Source: Amorphophallus konjac
Lineage: Eukaryota > Streptophyta > Magnoliopsida > Alismatales > Araceae
Assembly: GCA_022559845.1 (NCBI GenBank)
Contig: JAHNEJ010003341.1
Coordinates: 1-64,000 of the forward strand
Length of the DNA: 64,000 nucleotides
Reading direction: 5' to 3'
How positions within the stretch are numbered: position 1 is the stretch's first letter; every line of letters begins with the position of its first letter. A program made the translations under genes and the position numbers. The notes beneath the pieces were generated by a model. That model saw nothing but the letters and a program-made list of their open reading frames with translations. It made no database searches and had not been told where the DNA came from. This document shows, piece by piece, positions 19,592-32,265 of this stretch.

Positions 19592-22500
19592 CTCCGTGCC
19601 AAGAGCTCGCTGGAAACTCCTCCAGAATCAGAAGTGAAGCGCGGATCCCGATCCGACACGATCGAAATGGGAACCCCATGCAACGGAACGATCCGCTCCA
19701 CATAAAGACGAGCCAACTTAGGCACGCTCCAGCTGACCTTGACCGGTAGCAACCGCGTCACCTTCGTCAGCCGATCCACCAGCAACCAAATACTGTCCTG
19801 CCCAGTCGGGGTTCTGGGCAACCCCACCACAAAATCCGTGGTCACATGGTCCCACTTCCAAGCAGGAACATCCAAGGGCTGGAGAGTACCGCCTGGTCGC
19901 TGATGCTCCGCCTTCACTTGCTGACAGATCAGGCACCTGGCCACAAACTCGGCCACATCTCTCTTCATGCCAGGCCACCAGAACTGCCTCCGCAAGTTCC
20001 GATACATCTTCGTCGCACCCGGGTGCACAGTGTACCTGCTCCCATGAGCCTCGCGTAACACCGCACGACGAACCTGCTCCTCCCCTGGGACGTACAGCCT
20101 GCCACGAAACCTCGCAGCACCGTCCTCGCCAAGCTCCACATCAGCTATCGCCAAAATCCGGGGCAACTCAGGGTCCGCATGCTGAGCCTCTGTCACCTGA
20201 CGACGGATAGCAGGAGTGACAGTCAGACTCGCAAGCACTGCCAACCCTGGCTTCTGGGGAATCTTGAGCCTGAAAGATACTTCGGGCACCTGTTCCCAGA
20301 GCCTCCACTTCCTCAGCATCAAGGTACTGACCGCAACCTTCCTACTCAAGGCATCGGCGACGACATTCATCCTGCCCGGCTGATAAGACAGGGTGAAGTC
20401 ATAGTCCTTCATGAACTCCATCCAACGCCTTTGTCTGAGGTTCAGATCTCTCTGCGAGAACACATACCTCAGACTCTGATGGTCAGTGAACACCTCGAAC
20501 TTCTCACCGTACAGATAATGCCTCCAGATCTTCAGCGCGAAGATCACTGCCGCCAACTCAAGGTCATGGGTAGGGTAGTTCTCCTCATGGGGCTTTAGCT
20601 GCCGAGATGCATAAGCCACCACTCTACCATGCTGCATCAGAACAGCACCCAATCCAACGCCGGAAGCATCTGTACACACCACAAAACCTCCCGATCCAGA
20701 AGGCAAAACCAACACCGGAGCCGAGGTGAGCAACCTCTTCAGTTCCCTAAAGCTCTGCTCACACTCCTCGGACCAGACGAAAGGCACATCCTTCCGCGTG
20801 AGCCTCGTCATCGGGGTCGCAATGCGAGAAAAATCCTGGATAAACCGGCGATAATAACCCGCAAGCCCCAAGAAACTCCGGATCTCCGTCACCGACCTCG
20901 GCCTCGGCCACTGCATCACGGCCTCGACCTTGGCGGGATCCACGGAAATGCCATCACCAGAAATCACGTGCCCCAGAAAGTGCACCTCGCTGAGCCAAAA
21001 CTCGCACTTGCTGAGCTTCGCATACAACTGGTGATCTCGCAACGTCTGCAGCACCACACCCAAATGGTACGCATGCTCCTCGGCAGACTGCGAATAAACA
21101 AGGATGTCATCCACGAAGATGACCACGAACTGGTCCAAATACGGGTGGAACACCCTCTGCATCAAGTCCATGAAGGCTGCTGGGGCATTGGTGAGCCCAA
21201 ACGGCATCACCAGAAACTCATAATGCCCGTACCTCGTACTGAACGCAGTCTTCTCCACATCGGACTCGCGAATTCTCAGCTGATAGTAACCGGACCGCAA
21301 ATCAACCCGCGAGAACACTCGCGCAGACTGCAGCTGGTCGAACAAATCATCAATCCGCGGCAACGGATACTTGTTCTTAACGGTCACTTCATTCAGCTGC
21401 CGATAGTCAATGCACAGCCGCAGACTACCGTCCTTCTTCTTCACAAACAGCACGGGCGCACCCCAAGGGGAAAAGCTCGGACGAATATACCCCTTGGCCA
21501 ACAGCTCCTGCAACTGCGCCCTCAACTCCCTCAACTCAGCGGGGGCCATACGGTAGGGAGCCTTCGCCAAAGGTCCCGTACCAGGCACAACCTCGATCAC
21601 GAAATCGATCTCCCGCTGGGGAGGTAATCCAGGCAACTCCTCAGGAAAAACATCGGGAAACTCGCACACCACCGCAATGTCCTCGACATTCGGCTCCATC
21701 CGGTCAGACACAACCACTGACGCGAGAAAACCCTGGCAACCTGAATCAAGCAATCGACGGGCTCGAATAGCAGAGATAAGAAATCGAGAAGAGGTGGAAC
21801 GGATACCTTGGAAATAGAAGGTCCTCTTGCTCGGATGCTGGAAGTAGACCCTCTTCATTCCACAATCCACCACCGCTCTATGAGTCTCGAGCCAATCCAT
21901 GCCTAGAATCACATCATAATCCCGAAGCTGCAACGCATACAACCTGCCTGGCATACTCCGTCCATCGATCCACACCGGAACCTGGTCGAAGCAATACGGA
22001 GTGACCATAAAGTCACCCGAAGGCAACTCCACAGCCAAATCACAGGACAACTGGGTCACCGGCTCCTCGACGCTCGACGCGAAATCCTCCGAAATAAACG
22101 AATGAGACGCGCCAGAATCAAATAAAACCCGAGCCGCACAACCCAAAATCTGAACGGTACCTTCCACGAGCTGCGACGCTACTGCCTCTGCCCTGGTCAA
22201 GTGCGTGATCTGGCCACGAGCCCTCTGCCTGCCTCCCACACTAGCTGACCTGGGTAGCGGCGGATACTGTCCCTGCTGCTGCTGCTGCTGGGAAACCTGC
22301 TGCTGCGGCGGCCTCTGAGGACAGTCACGCGCCATGTGCCCTGGCTGGTCACACCGAAAACAGATGATCGGCGCCGTGCACTGCCTGCCTGGGTGGGTCT
22401 CACTACACCGTGGACAAGGTCCTCGCGATCCACCCACCGATCCCTGTCGCTGCAAAGGAAACGGCTGCTGCACACTGCCCGATGAAGCCTGCCCCTGATC

Positions 22501-22806
22501 TCTGGACTTCTTCTTGCCGAACCCCTTCTTGAAGAACTTCTTGACCTTCGAGCCGAAGGACGCAGATCCTGTCACCGAAGCTGCCGATGCCGGTACTCCT
22601 GAACCACCCGACGCAGACTGAAAGAAACCCTGCTGCTGAGTAGCCGACTGTTGGTTGCGACCTGACACAGACTGCCCCTGGCTGATCGGTCCTCGAGTCC
22701 TCTGCATATCCATCTCCAAGGAAATCGCAACACGAGACGCCGTCTCGAGATCAGTGGCCCCATTCGCGATCAGATGGTGCCTCAGCTCCATCCTCAAGCC
22801 CTGCAC
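19513..22806 (-). pseudogene. Tekay gag C-terminus, protease, RT, RNase H, integrase
   Basis: A 1,097-residue frame. Residues 1-40 are the end of the capsid domain. A basic, Gln/Ser-rich linker leads to a CCHC knuckle [14 protein letters not shown] (149-162). The protease active site is [10 protein letters not shown] (about 228-237). Reverse transcriptase has [20 protein letters not shown] and the FVDD catalytic box. RNase H starts at [17 protein letters not shown]. Integrase has a zinc-binding HHCC region and the first two Asp of the triad (TTDFVVGLP and SDRDPRF). The last 34 codons are out of frame because of the frameshift. The true start is further upstream in gag, since an in-frame TAG separates it from the 22810-23463 part. 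Confidence 0.92.
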
Positions 22807-22809
22807 AAA

Positions 22810-23463
22810 CTACGTCGTCCTCACCCTCTCATGCTCCATGATATGAGGTGCGTACCGACCCAGCTCGACAAATCGGGCCCTGTACTGCAACACGGACATG
22901 TCACCCTGCACCAGCTCCAGAAACTCCCGCATCCGCTGCGTAGCAACAACATCTGGACAGTACGTACGCTCGAAAGCACTGACAAAGTCATCCCACTCGA
23001 CCTGCTCAAGTGGACGAAGCTGAAAGGACGTCTTCCACTCGGAAGACCACCACCTCCGAGCCGTACCCTGCAACTGGTTGTAGGCCAACACCACTCTGTC
23101 CTCGACAGCACTCTTCGCAGAACTGAACACCCGCTCCATCTCATCAAGCCAATCACGAGCCGCATCAGGGTCTGCCTGGCCGCTAAAGTAAGGTGGATGG
23201 AACTGCATGAAGTCCCTCACTGCTCGGCCTGGCCCACCCCTGACTGACGAGCCCTCACCGGCCTCTCCGCCGAACTGCTGAGCCATGAGATGGTACATGC
23301 CACGGAGAAAACCCTCGGCCCCCGGAGCCCTCGCAGCATCCGCGGCCTCGGTAGCTCCCGGAACTCTGCTATGCTCCTCCTGGTCCCTCTGGACCCCCTG
23401 CTGGATCTCCTGACCTCCAGCCGACTGCCCCTGCTGAGAGCGAGAACTTCTCCTCGGCGCCAT
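22810..23463 (-). pseudogene. Tekay gag N-terminal part
   Basis: The likely start is the ATG at 23463 (MAPRRSSRSQQGQ), not the longer in-frame extension to 23610, which runs over the leader close to the primer site. The region holds the capsid domain: HPPYFSGQADPDAARDWLDEM, the ARRWWSSEW block and FERTYCPDVVATQRMREF. It ends at a TAG (22810-22812) in the same frame as the downstream 1,097-residue part, between VRTT and FVQGLRMEL, inside the capsid region. A single base change explains the stop. It is not at the usual gag/pol boundary, so programmed readthrough is unlikely. Confidence 0.88.
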
Positions 23464-23614
23464 ACTCGCTCCTGAAGCACAAGACAGAAAACACACAAAC
23501 GGCAAGGTCAAAATAAAACACGCGGTGCCCCATGCCAGCGTCACATGTACATCATCGTTGTGGACTAGTGGACCAATACAATTACCTATAATTCCCATGT
23601 AATTCCACAACCGC

Positions 23615-23626
23615 GCTCTGATACCA
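23615..23626 (-). other. Tekay primer-binding site
   Basis: The minus strand reads TGGTATCAGAGC, two bases from the 5' LTR end (23629). It is the initiator-Met tRNA type, identical to that of the LARD. Confidence 0.93.
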
Positions 23627-23628
23627 GC

Positions 23629-26337
23629 TGTAACGACCCGAGAATCCGATTACCGGGAAGGCCCGATAACCCGAGACTCGCACCGCCACCCACGAGCCCG
23701 AAGACTCGGAAGGGTTAAAAGGATGGTGTGGAAACTACACAAGTATCACAAATAATTGCAGAAATTAAACAGTTATGATATTAAGCAGGAAATGAATTTA
23801 ACATTTTACATGGTCCACAATAAAATAACAACAACAGCAACAGTAGTCCACGACTAGTACAGTGACAAGAAAGAAAAGTACAGCTACACGGGGCATCCCC
23901 CGGCTCTGACCTCTGGCACTACCTCAGGACACCCGCACCACGCTTCCGCTGCGCTCCTGACGCGCTCCCCGAAGGTGGCGCCTCACCTGAAACACGGCGA
24001 AAACACGCAGGGAATGAGTCTCGGAACAAGACTCAGTAGGGATCACTCGAACCCTACCTCGAAAAACGAGAAACCACTACTCTAGCGGTAGGAAAGTACC
24101 TCGGAAAGGAAAGCCCTGTACTCTACAGAACTAGACCCTAACGGCACGCAAACCGACACACGTGCCACGGTACGAGAAGACCGAAACTCAACGGTCGAAC
24201 CGTCAAAACCCGAAGGTCGGAAACACACGACTGACAGTCTGACACTCCGTACTCGACAGGAGTACCACCCACTAGAAGCACAGCCGGTAGCGTCCCCTGA
24301 CGTCTTACACCGTACCGCAGGTGAACCGCCTGACATGGTAGGTCCTACCCGAGGCGCAACACCGTACAAGTAACCACAAACAAGTGACTAGCTGGGGTCA
24401 CGCCCGTCGACGTGGGTCCAACCGCCCCCAACCACGTGTGCACACACAGACCACGCGTCCCAGGTCTGGCCCTCTGACCGGTTTTCCCCTCAGCCGGACT
24501 CTGGCTGCAAGACGTGGGGCCCAACGGTAACCGGTCCACAAACCGTCTCTAAAGGTCAGCCCGTACACCACTCCCTGGTGCGACTAGCACACGCGTACTA
24601 GTAGGCTACGACTAGTGGAGGGTCACTGAAGGAGTAGACTCTCAAGTTACGGAAAACAACGCCCAAGCCCGACAACGTGTGGGAATCACCCCACGCACTA
24701 GTCCCGTCGCACGGAGACCACGGTCGGAGAAAAGCGAGGTTGCCACCCTCATGGGGCAACACAGGAAGTGGCGGTCCGACCCTCAGACCGTCACTGCCAA
24801 ATGGCGGTCCACTCTAGGGCCGTCACTTGAAAATAGCGGTCTAAGGCGGACCGTCACACGGCCAGGGGGTAGGGGGAAGCGACGCGCCTACCCTAGTGCG
24901 TCGCTTGGAAGCGGCGCACCTAGGCCAGGGCGTCACATGGCACCCCACACCCACGAAAACCACAGGGAAAGTAACGCGCTTACCCTGGCGCGTCGCTTGC
25001 AAGCAACGCGTCGGGCTCAGTGCGTTACTCGCATGTGACGCGCCTAGACCAGCGCGTCGCGTGGGCCTCACGCTCGGGATGGAAAGGGAAGTGACGCGCC
25101 TGCCCCAGCGCGTCGCTTGTAAGTAACGCGCTGGGCCCAGTGCGTCGCTTGGCCCATCCACATGGGGACAACAGGAAGTAACGCTCCTGCCCCAGTGCGT
25201 TACACGCATGTAACGCGCCTATCTCGGTGCGTTACATGGCCTGACCCCCAACGGTCAAAACCCAACGGTCGAAAGCATGTGACGGCCCAGCCCAGGGGCG
25301 TCACTAGCAAACGGCGGCCAGTCGCAGGACCGCTACAGCCCTCGACCCTAAAGGCCAACACCCAGGGAAGTAACGCACCCCTCTAGGGGCGTCACAAGCA
25401 TGTGACGGTCACTGGAGTGACCGTCGCTTGCCCCAGAGCACGCTACGGCGGGAAAACCCCAAAAACACCAACCACGCCCCCGTACCTCCACCGGAGAGGG
25501 GGAAAACAAGGGGGAAGACCCCTGGGGACCCCTAGCATGCATCTAAACCACCAAAACATAGAATCATGGGCTAAAACCATAGATCGGGCGGCTCTCCCCA
25601 AAACATGGAAAAACCCCAAAAACGCCCAAACATGCCTCTCTCGGCCTCCCCGCGGCCTACAAACCACGGAAAAGAACGGCGAAGAGCTAGGGAACGTCAC
25701 CCTACCTCAATGGAGCGAATGCTCCGCCGGATCGTCCACGAATCGCGAAGAACGCTTGAAAACCCTCGTTCTTCCTTAAGCTTCCCACGCTTGCCGCACG
25801 CCCCCACGACCGCCTCGCCGCCGCCCACGTCGCCGCGCCGTCGCCCCGCCGCCGTCTGCAGCCGGAGGGGAGCTCGCCGTGGCCAACCGGGAGGAAGAGA
25901 GGGAGAGGGAGGGAGACACGGTGGAGGAGGAAGGAGGAAGAAGAAGAGAGGAAGAAGAAGATGGTGGGGGAGAGAGAAAAGAAAAAGGGTTTTATAGAAA
26001 AACCCGGAAAATCCGTAAAATTCCAAAAAAATAGGAAATCACACCCCCGCGATCCTCGGAACGCACCGATCGCAACGGTACCACTCGTGTCCGTGTGAAC
26101 AGCCCGGTTCACCCGCAACGAGCGTCCGAAGAGAAAAGCCGAAACACACACCGGGAATCGGAAAACACACGCGGAAAAAGCCGCGGAACGCCTCCGGGCC
26201 TCCGAAACGACTCCGGATCGCGCCGATCCGAACACGAAAGATGTCCGAAACGAAATTTCGGACACAACGGAGCCGGACACTCCAAAAACTAGATCCGGGA
26301 CCCATGAAGAAGGATCCGAAAGGTCCGGGATATTACA
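23629..26337 (-). mobile_element. Tekay 5' LTR
   Basis: 2,709 bases. Almost identical to 16023-18729. It holds the copy of the promoter that would drive the element and the same hairpin array (about 24746-25437). Confidence 0.95.
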
Positions 26338-26342
26338 GAGAA
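26338..26342 (+). repeat. Target duplication GAGAA, right
   Basis: Matches 16018-16022 exactly and marks the end of the Tekay insertion. Confidence 0.95.
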
Positions 26343-28099
26343 GTCGTGCCCATTCCCTTGTCGTGTGAGGGTGCTGGCGCTATTCTGGAAGGATGAGTGC
26401 TGGTTGGGCGGTGTTCACTTTCTTGGCTGTGCGCGCGGATCAGAGTGCGCAGCGGAAGCGTGGTGGGCCCATAACCCACTGGTTCAGGATCGTAGCGTTG
26501 GTGGCTACGGGCGGATTTCTGAGTTTGCATTGAGCATCAGAGGATGGGTTCCTCGGTGTGAAACGTGTCGTTGCCATGCCGTTGCCCGAGATATCGTGGT
26601 TCTTGGCACTGGCATGATGGAGTGTTGGGAAATGTGCTGGCTAGTGCGCCGCATGAGTACCCTGTTCCTGTGTTGGAAGCCGTGTTAGGCGTCGGTGTTG
26701 GACCTGGATGAGGTTGTTGAGGATGTCGCCTGACGATGGTCGAGGACGTGTTGGTCAGAGTCGGTGGCTTGGCGCTCGACTTGTGTCCCCAGTCGTGTCC
26801 TCAGATGAGATCATCTTTTGAGGAAGTGATCTCTGGCAGGTTGTGGGTTCCTGTTGGTAACTGCGGATGACTAGTAAGGCTAGTCTCGTAGCCGACCACG
26901 ATGAGATGTATGTTGCTTTGGGATCCGTGAGCCCTGTCCAGGTGGTGTCCCGTGGCTCTGTGGTAAGGGCGGAATCGGGATTGGCAGGTGTCCACTTGCA
27001 TTGATCAAATGATTTGATGAGACCAGATGGATGAGTGACGCCTGTGGGCGGAGGCCTTTTGTGAGATGGGCGTCGGAGGATGGTCCTTGATAGGACGTTG
27101 GTGTCGCAATGGTTATCCCTGATTTGGTGACCAGCGTGGGATGATTCCCCTGTGAGTCTGAGTCCAGTGAGGTGATGATTGAAGACACCAGGATCCGTCA
27201 TTTGGTTTCGTCGTGCTCCTCGAGAGGGTCGAGTTGGAGCGATGTTCGAGCTCGGATGCGGTGTCCGAGAGGAGTGCTGCTCGAGATGTGGCATCAGTCT
27301 GGGTGGGAGTCGACGGATGGCTTGCTGAGGTTTGGAATGTTTCCTTTGGACCCGGTCGAGGACCAGGAAAGAAGGAAGAAGCTGAGCAAGCGAAGGTTTC
27401 CCGTTGACGAGCAGTCGGTGACCAATGGATGGTCTTTTCAGAGACAGAAGATGCTGGTTGTTGGGGCTCGAGCGTGGCGAGAGCCGTGTGCCAGCGAGAC
27501 CTTTGGTGGTCGTTTCTGTGATGTGCCTTTCCGGATGGGATCTGGACTTTGTCGAAGTTTATCTTCTGACAAGAGTTGGCACGGTGTTATGTCCGGCTTT
27601 CGGCTTGCCATGTGTGAGGTGTTTCTTGATGCTGAGCCGATGTTCTGGTTGCGGTCTGTTGAGATGGCTGCTTGAGCTGGTGGAGGCTCTGTTTTGGTTG
27701 CTCCCTTGAGGAGGGTGTGCGACCTGTCAGCTGGTTGCGAAGCTGATGTGTGTTTTGTCTGCTGACCATTGGGTGGATCAGTAGCTGTTGCTCGTGTTGA
27801 GGGTTGTGATTCCTCGGTGAGTGAGATCGTGGCTGCGGTGCCATGGTGGATTCTCGCGTTGTCTGAGGTGATGCCGGACTGTGTCCTTTGCTATATGCCT
27901 GCTCTGTTGGCCTGTGTGCTCGGCGCGAGGAGCGAGGTGTTGCTTGTGATTGTAAGTCTGGCGGTGTCCCTCAGGATCGGTGTTTTCATGAGAATCGAGG
28001 TTTTCTGTGCTGGGGCTCTGACAGCGTGTCAGTTGGTTCAGTGTTCTTCCCCTGGGACTTTGTGCTTGGTCCTGAATTTCGAGGACGAAATTTCTTTAA
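26343..28099 (+). other. LARD internal region, right part
   Basis: Continues the LARD interior after the nested insertion. The longest plus-strand ORF is 167 codons (27172-27675), with no recognisable domain. Near the right end AATTTCGAGGACGAAATTTC (28076-28095) matches the motif upstream of the Tekay polypurine tract, which supports common descent of the two elements. Confidence 0.6.
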
Positions 28100-28113
28100 G
28101 GGGGGGGGGGGGG
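28100..28113 (+). other. LARD polypurine tract (14 G)
   Basis: TTTAA followed by 14 G, one base before the 3' LTR. In the Tekay copy the same position reads GGGGGGAGGG, so the G run here has expanded or lost its A. Confidence 0.85.
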
Positions 28114-28114
28114 C

Positions 28115-31100
28115 TGTAATGTCCTGGGTTTTTTGGATCCTTCTTCGTGGGTCCCGGATCTGGTTTCTCGGAGCGTCCGACTCCGGTGTGTCTGAAATTT
28201 CGTTTCGGACATCTTTCGTGTTCGGATCGGTACGATCCGGAGTCGTTTCGGAGGCCCGGAGGCGTTCCACGGCTTTTTCCGCGTGTGTTTTCCTATTCCC
28301 GGCGTGGGTTTCGGCTTTCCCTTCGGAAGCTTGTTGCGGGTGAACCGGGCCGTTCACCTGGGCGCGAGTGGTACCGTTGCAACCGGTGCGTTCCGAGGAT
28401 CACGAGGGTGTGATTTTCTATTTTTCGGGATTTTTCCGATTTTATGGATTTTCCTATATAAACCCCCCACCCTCTCCCTTCCTCTCATTTCTCTCTTCTC
28501 TCCCTCTCTCTTCTCACGCTCTCTCCTCTCTCCCTCTCTCTCTGGCGGCCGATGGGGCGGAGTACAGGCGAGGCGGGGATGGCGCGGGCCAGGCACGGGC
28601 GAGGATGGATGAGGATCGAGGCGGTGGAGGCGTGGTGAAGCTCGGCCGTAGGTTCGTGGAACGACGAGGCTTCAACGGCGTTTTCTTCGTGGATCGGCGT
28701 CCACGGTGCGCGGAATCTTCGGTGGAGGTAGGGTGATGGACCCCCAGCTCGTGCTCTTCCTTTCCCGCGAGTTTGGTAGGCCGTGGTGAGCCGAGCGGGT
28801 CGTTTGGGGCGTTTTGGGGAAAATCATGATTTGGGGAGTGATCGCCCGATCTAGCGATTCGTTGCGTTTTAGGCCGATCCGAGGCCATAGATGCATGCTA
28901 GGGGTTGTTGGGGAGCTTTCCCTATGTTTTCCCCTTCATTCGTGGATGATTGGGGCGTGGCGTGGATTTTTGGGTGTTTTCCCGCCGTTCCCGATTTTCC
29001 GAGATGATCGCGGTCCACCAGAAACCGCTACCATCTGGTCGTGGTCCTGGGAGAACCGCTTTCATCCTTTGTGTTTGAGTCGGAAGGCCTTCGAGCGTTG
29101 CGGACGTGCGATCGACCGCTTTTGTCTGGTCGCGGTCAGGGGACGACCGCTACCACCTAGTCGCGGTCCTCGGGCGACCGCTACCAGCGGGGTTGATCGT
29201 GGCTTGTCGCGGTTGTGAGGCGACCGTGACAGCCTGGTCGCGGTCATCGGTCAACCGCTACCATCTGGTCGCGGTCACCAGGTGACCACTACCATGTTCT
29301 GGTTCCTGTTTGCGCTGTTTTGACCCCCCGGTCAACCCGGTTGTGACCCAGTGGTTGACTTTAGGTCTCGTGAGTATCTCGGACACCCCGTGGAGTTCCG
29401 TGACCGTGTCTTTGGGTGTCCAGAGGTTGTCCCACTTACCTCGTTTTGCGTGTCATGCGCTTAAGGGTCCGGGTGACCTTTTAGCGTCCCGATTGTGTTG
29501 TGTTGGTCTTGGGTCGACTCGGTTGTGACCCAGTGGTCGACCTCCGGCCTTGTAAGTATCCCGGACACCCCATGGGTTCTGTGTCTGTGTTTTTGGGGTG
29601 TCGGGAGGGACCGTGTTGCCTCGATTAGCGTGCCCGTAGGTGTGGTGGGTCCGGGTGATCCCACGTGTTCCGGGCTTTCGTGTTACGCTCGATCGAGTCA
29701 CCGTGTATCGGTGTGTGTGCGGTGGGGTCTCCCCCGCATGTCGTGAGTTTCTTTGGAAGGCGATTCCCATGTGGGCCATGTGTTTGGCCTTGGACTGCGA
29801 GTCCAGTTATCCGGCCTGGGGCTGGAGGTTTCCCGCTTGCTTCAAGATGGGAAATCGTCGTGGTGGCTTGTGTGCTGCCCTGGGAATCGTGCTTCTGTGT
29901 TTTCCGTGTGGCCCGTGTGGGTGGCCTTGGTCCCTTGCGTTCCCTTCCCGAGGGAGTGGTCTTGGCGACTCGTGAGTTGTCTCGGTACTTGTGCTACCGT
30001 GGTTTTAGACCTAGAGATTGGACTAGATTGACGGCCTTCTGCTATTGCGTACAACGGTCTTGACCCCGAGTCTTGTGACTCAAGGACCGTTGGCTGTAGT
30101 GTGTCTAGAGGACTGTCCAGAGTCTAGTGGCTTAAGTGCCACTCGAGTTTTCTCGACTCTCGCGCACGGTGCGTGCGTGGACGTGGACTGTGAGTCCCGT
30201 TTCTTCTCCGACTGTGGTCACCGTGCGACGGGGCCGGTACGTGGGGTGGTCCCCGTACGTCGTCGGATTCGGACGTTGTTTTCCGTTGAGTTGAGAGTCT
30301 ACTCCTTCAGTGACCCTCCACTAGTCGTAGCCTACCAGTACGCGTGTGCTGGTCGCACCAGGGAGTGGTGTACGGGCTTACCCTGAGGATGGTTAGACTG
30401 GTTTCCGTCGAGCCCCTCGTCGTAGCCAGAGTCCGACTGCGGGGGAAAACCAGTCAGAGGGCAAGACCTAGGACGCGTGGTCTGTGTGTGCACACGTGGT
30501 TGGGGGCGGTTGGACCTACGTCGACGAGCGTGACCCCAGCTAGTTACTTGTTTGTGGTTACTTGTACGGTGTCTGCGCCTCGGGTAGGACCTACCACGTC
30601 AGGCGGTTCACCTGCGGTGCGGTGTAAGACGTCAGGGGACGCTACCGGCTGTGCTTCTAGTGGGTGGTACTCCTGTCGAGTACGGAGTGACAGACTGTCA
30701 GTCTCTGTGTCTTTGACCTTCGGGTTTTTGGTCGTGTTGACCGGTGAGTTCGCTTGTTTCACCTTGACGCGTGTGTCGGTTCTTGCGCCGTGAGACTAGT
30801 GCTAGTGGCTTTACCGAGGTGGCATCTTGTTGTGCGGTACCCGCGATCGGATGGTCGGGGTTGCACCTTGGACAGCGTGTCCAGATTGGCTGTCCGGGGG
30901 ACAGGCCTCTACGGCGTGGTTGCCGTGTGTTCTTACTTCGGTAGGTGGTACTAGCGTGGTTCGGTAGCTTCGACCGCGTGGTCGAGGTCTGCCTTCTGGC
31001 AGTAGGAGTAGCTGTAGTGCCGAGTTTTGACCGGCCACCGGTTTGCTGTTCCTGCTGTAGTCGTAGCTCTCCTTTCCGCTACCATCGTTGTTTCCGGTTG

Positions 31101-31463
31101 GGGTTCCGCGGGATCCCTGCTGAGTCTCTGTTTTGGAGACTCATTCCCTGCTTTTCAGGTGTGGCGGTTCTTCCTCGAGGTTCGAGGGTGCGGAGCGGAA
31201 GTTCTCAGTTGCCAGCTTGCCGGGCCGAGTGTTCACTTGGCATGTGGTACGCTTTACTCCTTTAGACTGTACTTTCTGTTGGACTGGACTCTGTTGCAGT
31301 TGTTTATTTATTTCTGTTAATTGTTGAGTTGTCCTGCTTTATTTCCTATTTCTTTGTGCCTCCACACTCCTTTTAGCCCTTCCGAGCCCTCCCGGCTCGT
31401 GGGCGGCGGTGCGAGTCTCGGGTTATCGGGCCTTCCCGGTAATCGGATTCTCGGGTCGTTACA
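28115..31463 (+). mobile_element. LARD 3' LTR
   Basis: 3,349 bases, from TGTAATGTCCTGGG to CGGGTCGTTACA, followed by the TTCTG target duplication. It contains a TATATAAA box at 28455 and the hairpin array at about 29007-29297. It is visibly diverged from the 5' LTR. Confidence 0.87.
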
Positions 31464-31468
31464 TTCTG
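31464..31468 (+). repeat. Target duplication TTCTG, right
   Basis: Matches TTCTG at 11596-11600. Confidence 0.9.
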
Positions 31469-32265
31469 TTTCCGTCCGCGAGATGGGACTTCGTGAGTGG
31501 TTTCGGGAGTGTTCCTGGAGTCGAGGTTTGGGGTTTCCGGTGAGCGTCACCGAGGGCCTTTCCCAGACAGCGTTGTGTTCACGACGGTGAGGTCGTGACT
31601 GTGTTCCCTGACCGTGTGGTTTTGGCTCGTGCCCTTTTGGTGAGGGCAGACCTCCGCTACGGAGGTATCATGGCATTTTCCTAGTAGCGTGGCTAGGGTG
31701 GTTCATGTCTCGTGGTCCTCGATCGTGGAATCGGGTGGTCGGGTGCGTGGCTTGGTTGTCCCCCGACGGGAGACTAGGTCGTGTTTTCTGGTACAGTAGG
31801 AGTAGCTGTAGAGCCGAGGTTTTACCGGCCACCGGTTTGCTGTTCCTGCTGTTACTGTTGTTCTTGCTATTGTAGCTTTCCTTCTGCCGTTGTTTCTTAG
31901 TTGGGGTTCCGCGGGATCCCTACTGGGCCAGTGACAGGAGGCTCACCCCTGCGTTTAAGGTGCGGCGGTTCTTCCTCGAGGTTCGAGGGCGTTGCGTGGA
32001 GGTTCTTAGTTGCCAGCTTGCCGGGCCGAGTGTTCACTTGGCATGTGGTACGTTTTACTACTTTAGACTGTACTTTCTGTTGGACTGGACTCTGTTGTAG
32101 TTGTTTATTTATTTCCGTTAATTGTTGAATTGTCATGCCTTATTTCCTATTTCCTTGTACCTCCACACTCCTTTTTAGCCTTTCCGAGCCCTCCTGGCTC
32201 GTGGGCGGCAGTTCAAGTCTCGGGTTATCGGGCCTTCCCGGTAACCGGATCCTCGGGTCGTCACA
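31469..32265 (+). mobile_element. Plus-strand solo-type LTR, right part
   Basis: Continuation of 9266-11600. It includes the CTTCCTCGAGGTTCGAGGG and TTGCCAGCTTGCCGGGCCGA blocks shared with the LARD LTRs and ends GGGTCGTCACA. Together the two parts make about 3.13 kb, comparable to the LARD LTR. Confidence 0.7.

Larger units (their letters stand above)
16023..26337 (-). mobile_element. Tekay/Del-like Ty3/gypsy retrotransposon, complete
   Basis: 10,315 bases in minus orientation with a perfect 5-bp target duplication. LTRs are 2,707 and 2,709 bases. Order on the minus strand is 5' LTR, primer site, gag, zinc knuckle, protease, reverse transcriptase, RNase H, integrase, chromodomain-like C-terminus, polypurine tract and 3' LTR. 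One long gag-pol frame, long LTRs and the C-terminal EASWEREDEM motif fit the Tekay/Del branch of plant chromoviruses. The LTRs differ at three substitutions (16315/23922 and 16690/24296 areas, 18672/26282 area) plus two 1-base indels, so insertion was very recent. The frame carries a TAG codon in gag and a frameshift in integrase. Confidence 0.92.
11601..31463 (+). mobile_element. LARD-like non-autonomous LTR retrotransposon
   Basis: The complete element is flanked by the 5-bp target duplication TTCTG (11596-11600 and 31464-31468). Two long LTRs (3.3 kb each), an initiator-Met primer site and a G-rich polypurine tract are present. Without the nested Tekay copy the internal region is only about 2.9 kb and contains no gag or pol frame that I can recognise. 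Long LTRs plus a non-coding interior match the LARD class (large retrotransposon derivatives), which rely on proteins made elsewhere. Its ends closely resemble those of the Tekay element inserted in it, which makes that family the likely helper. Confidence 0.8.

Noticed and set aside
20629..21627. 332-residue plus-strand ORF
   Set aside because: It lies opposite the Tekay RT frame, is Arg/His/Gln-rich and has no domain. It is a shadow of the long minus-strand frame.
22810..22812. TAG in Tekay gag as programmed readthrough
   Set aside because: It falls inside the capsid domain, not at the gag/pol junction, and related frames read a Lys-type codon by pattern. A nonsense change is simpler.
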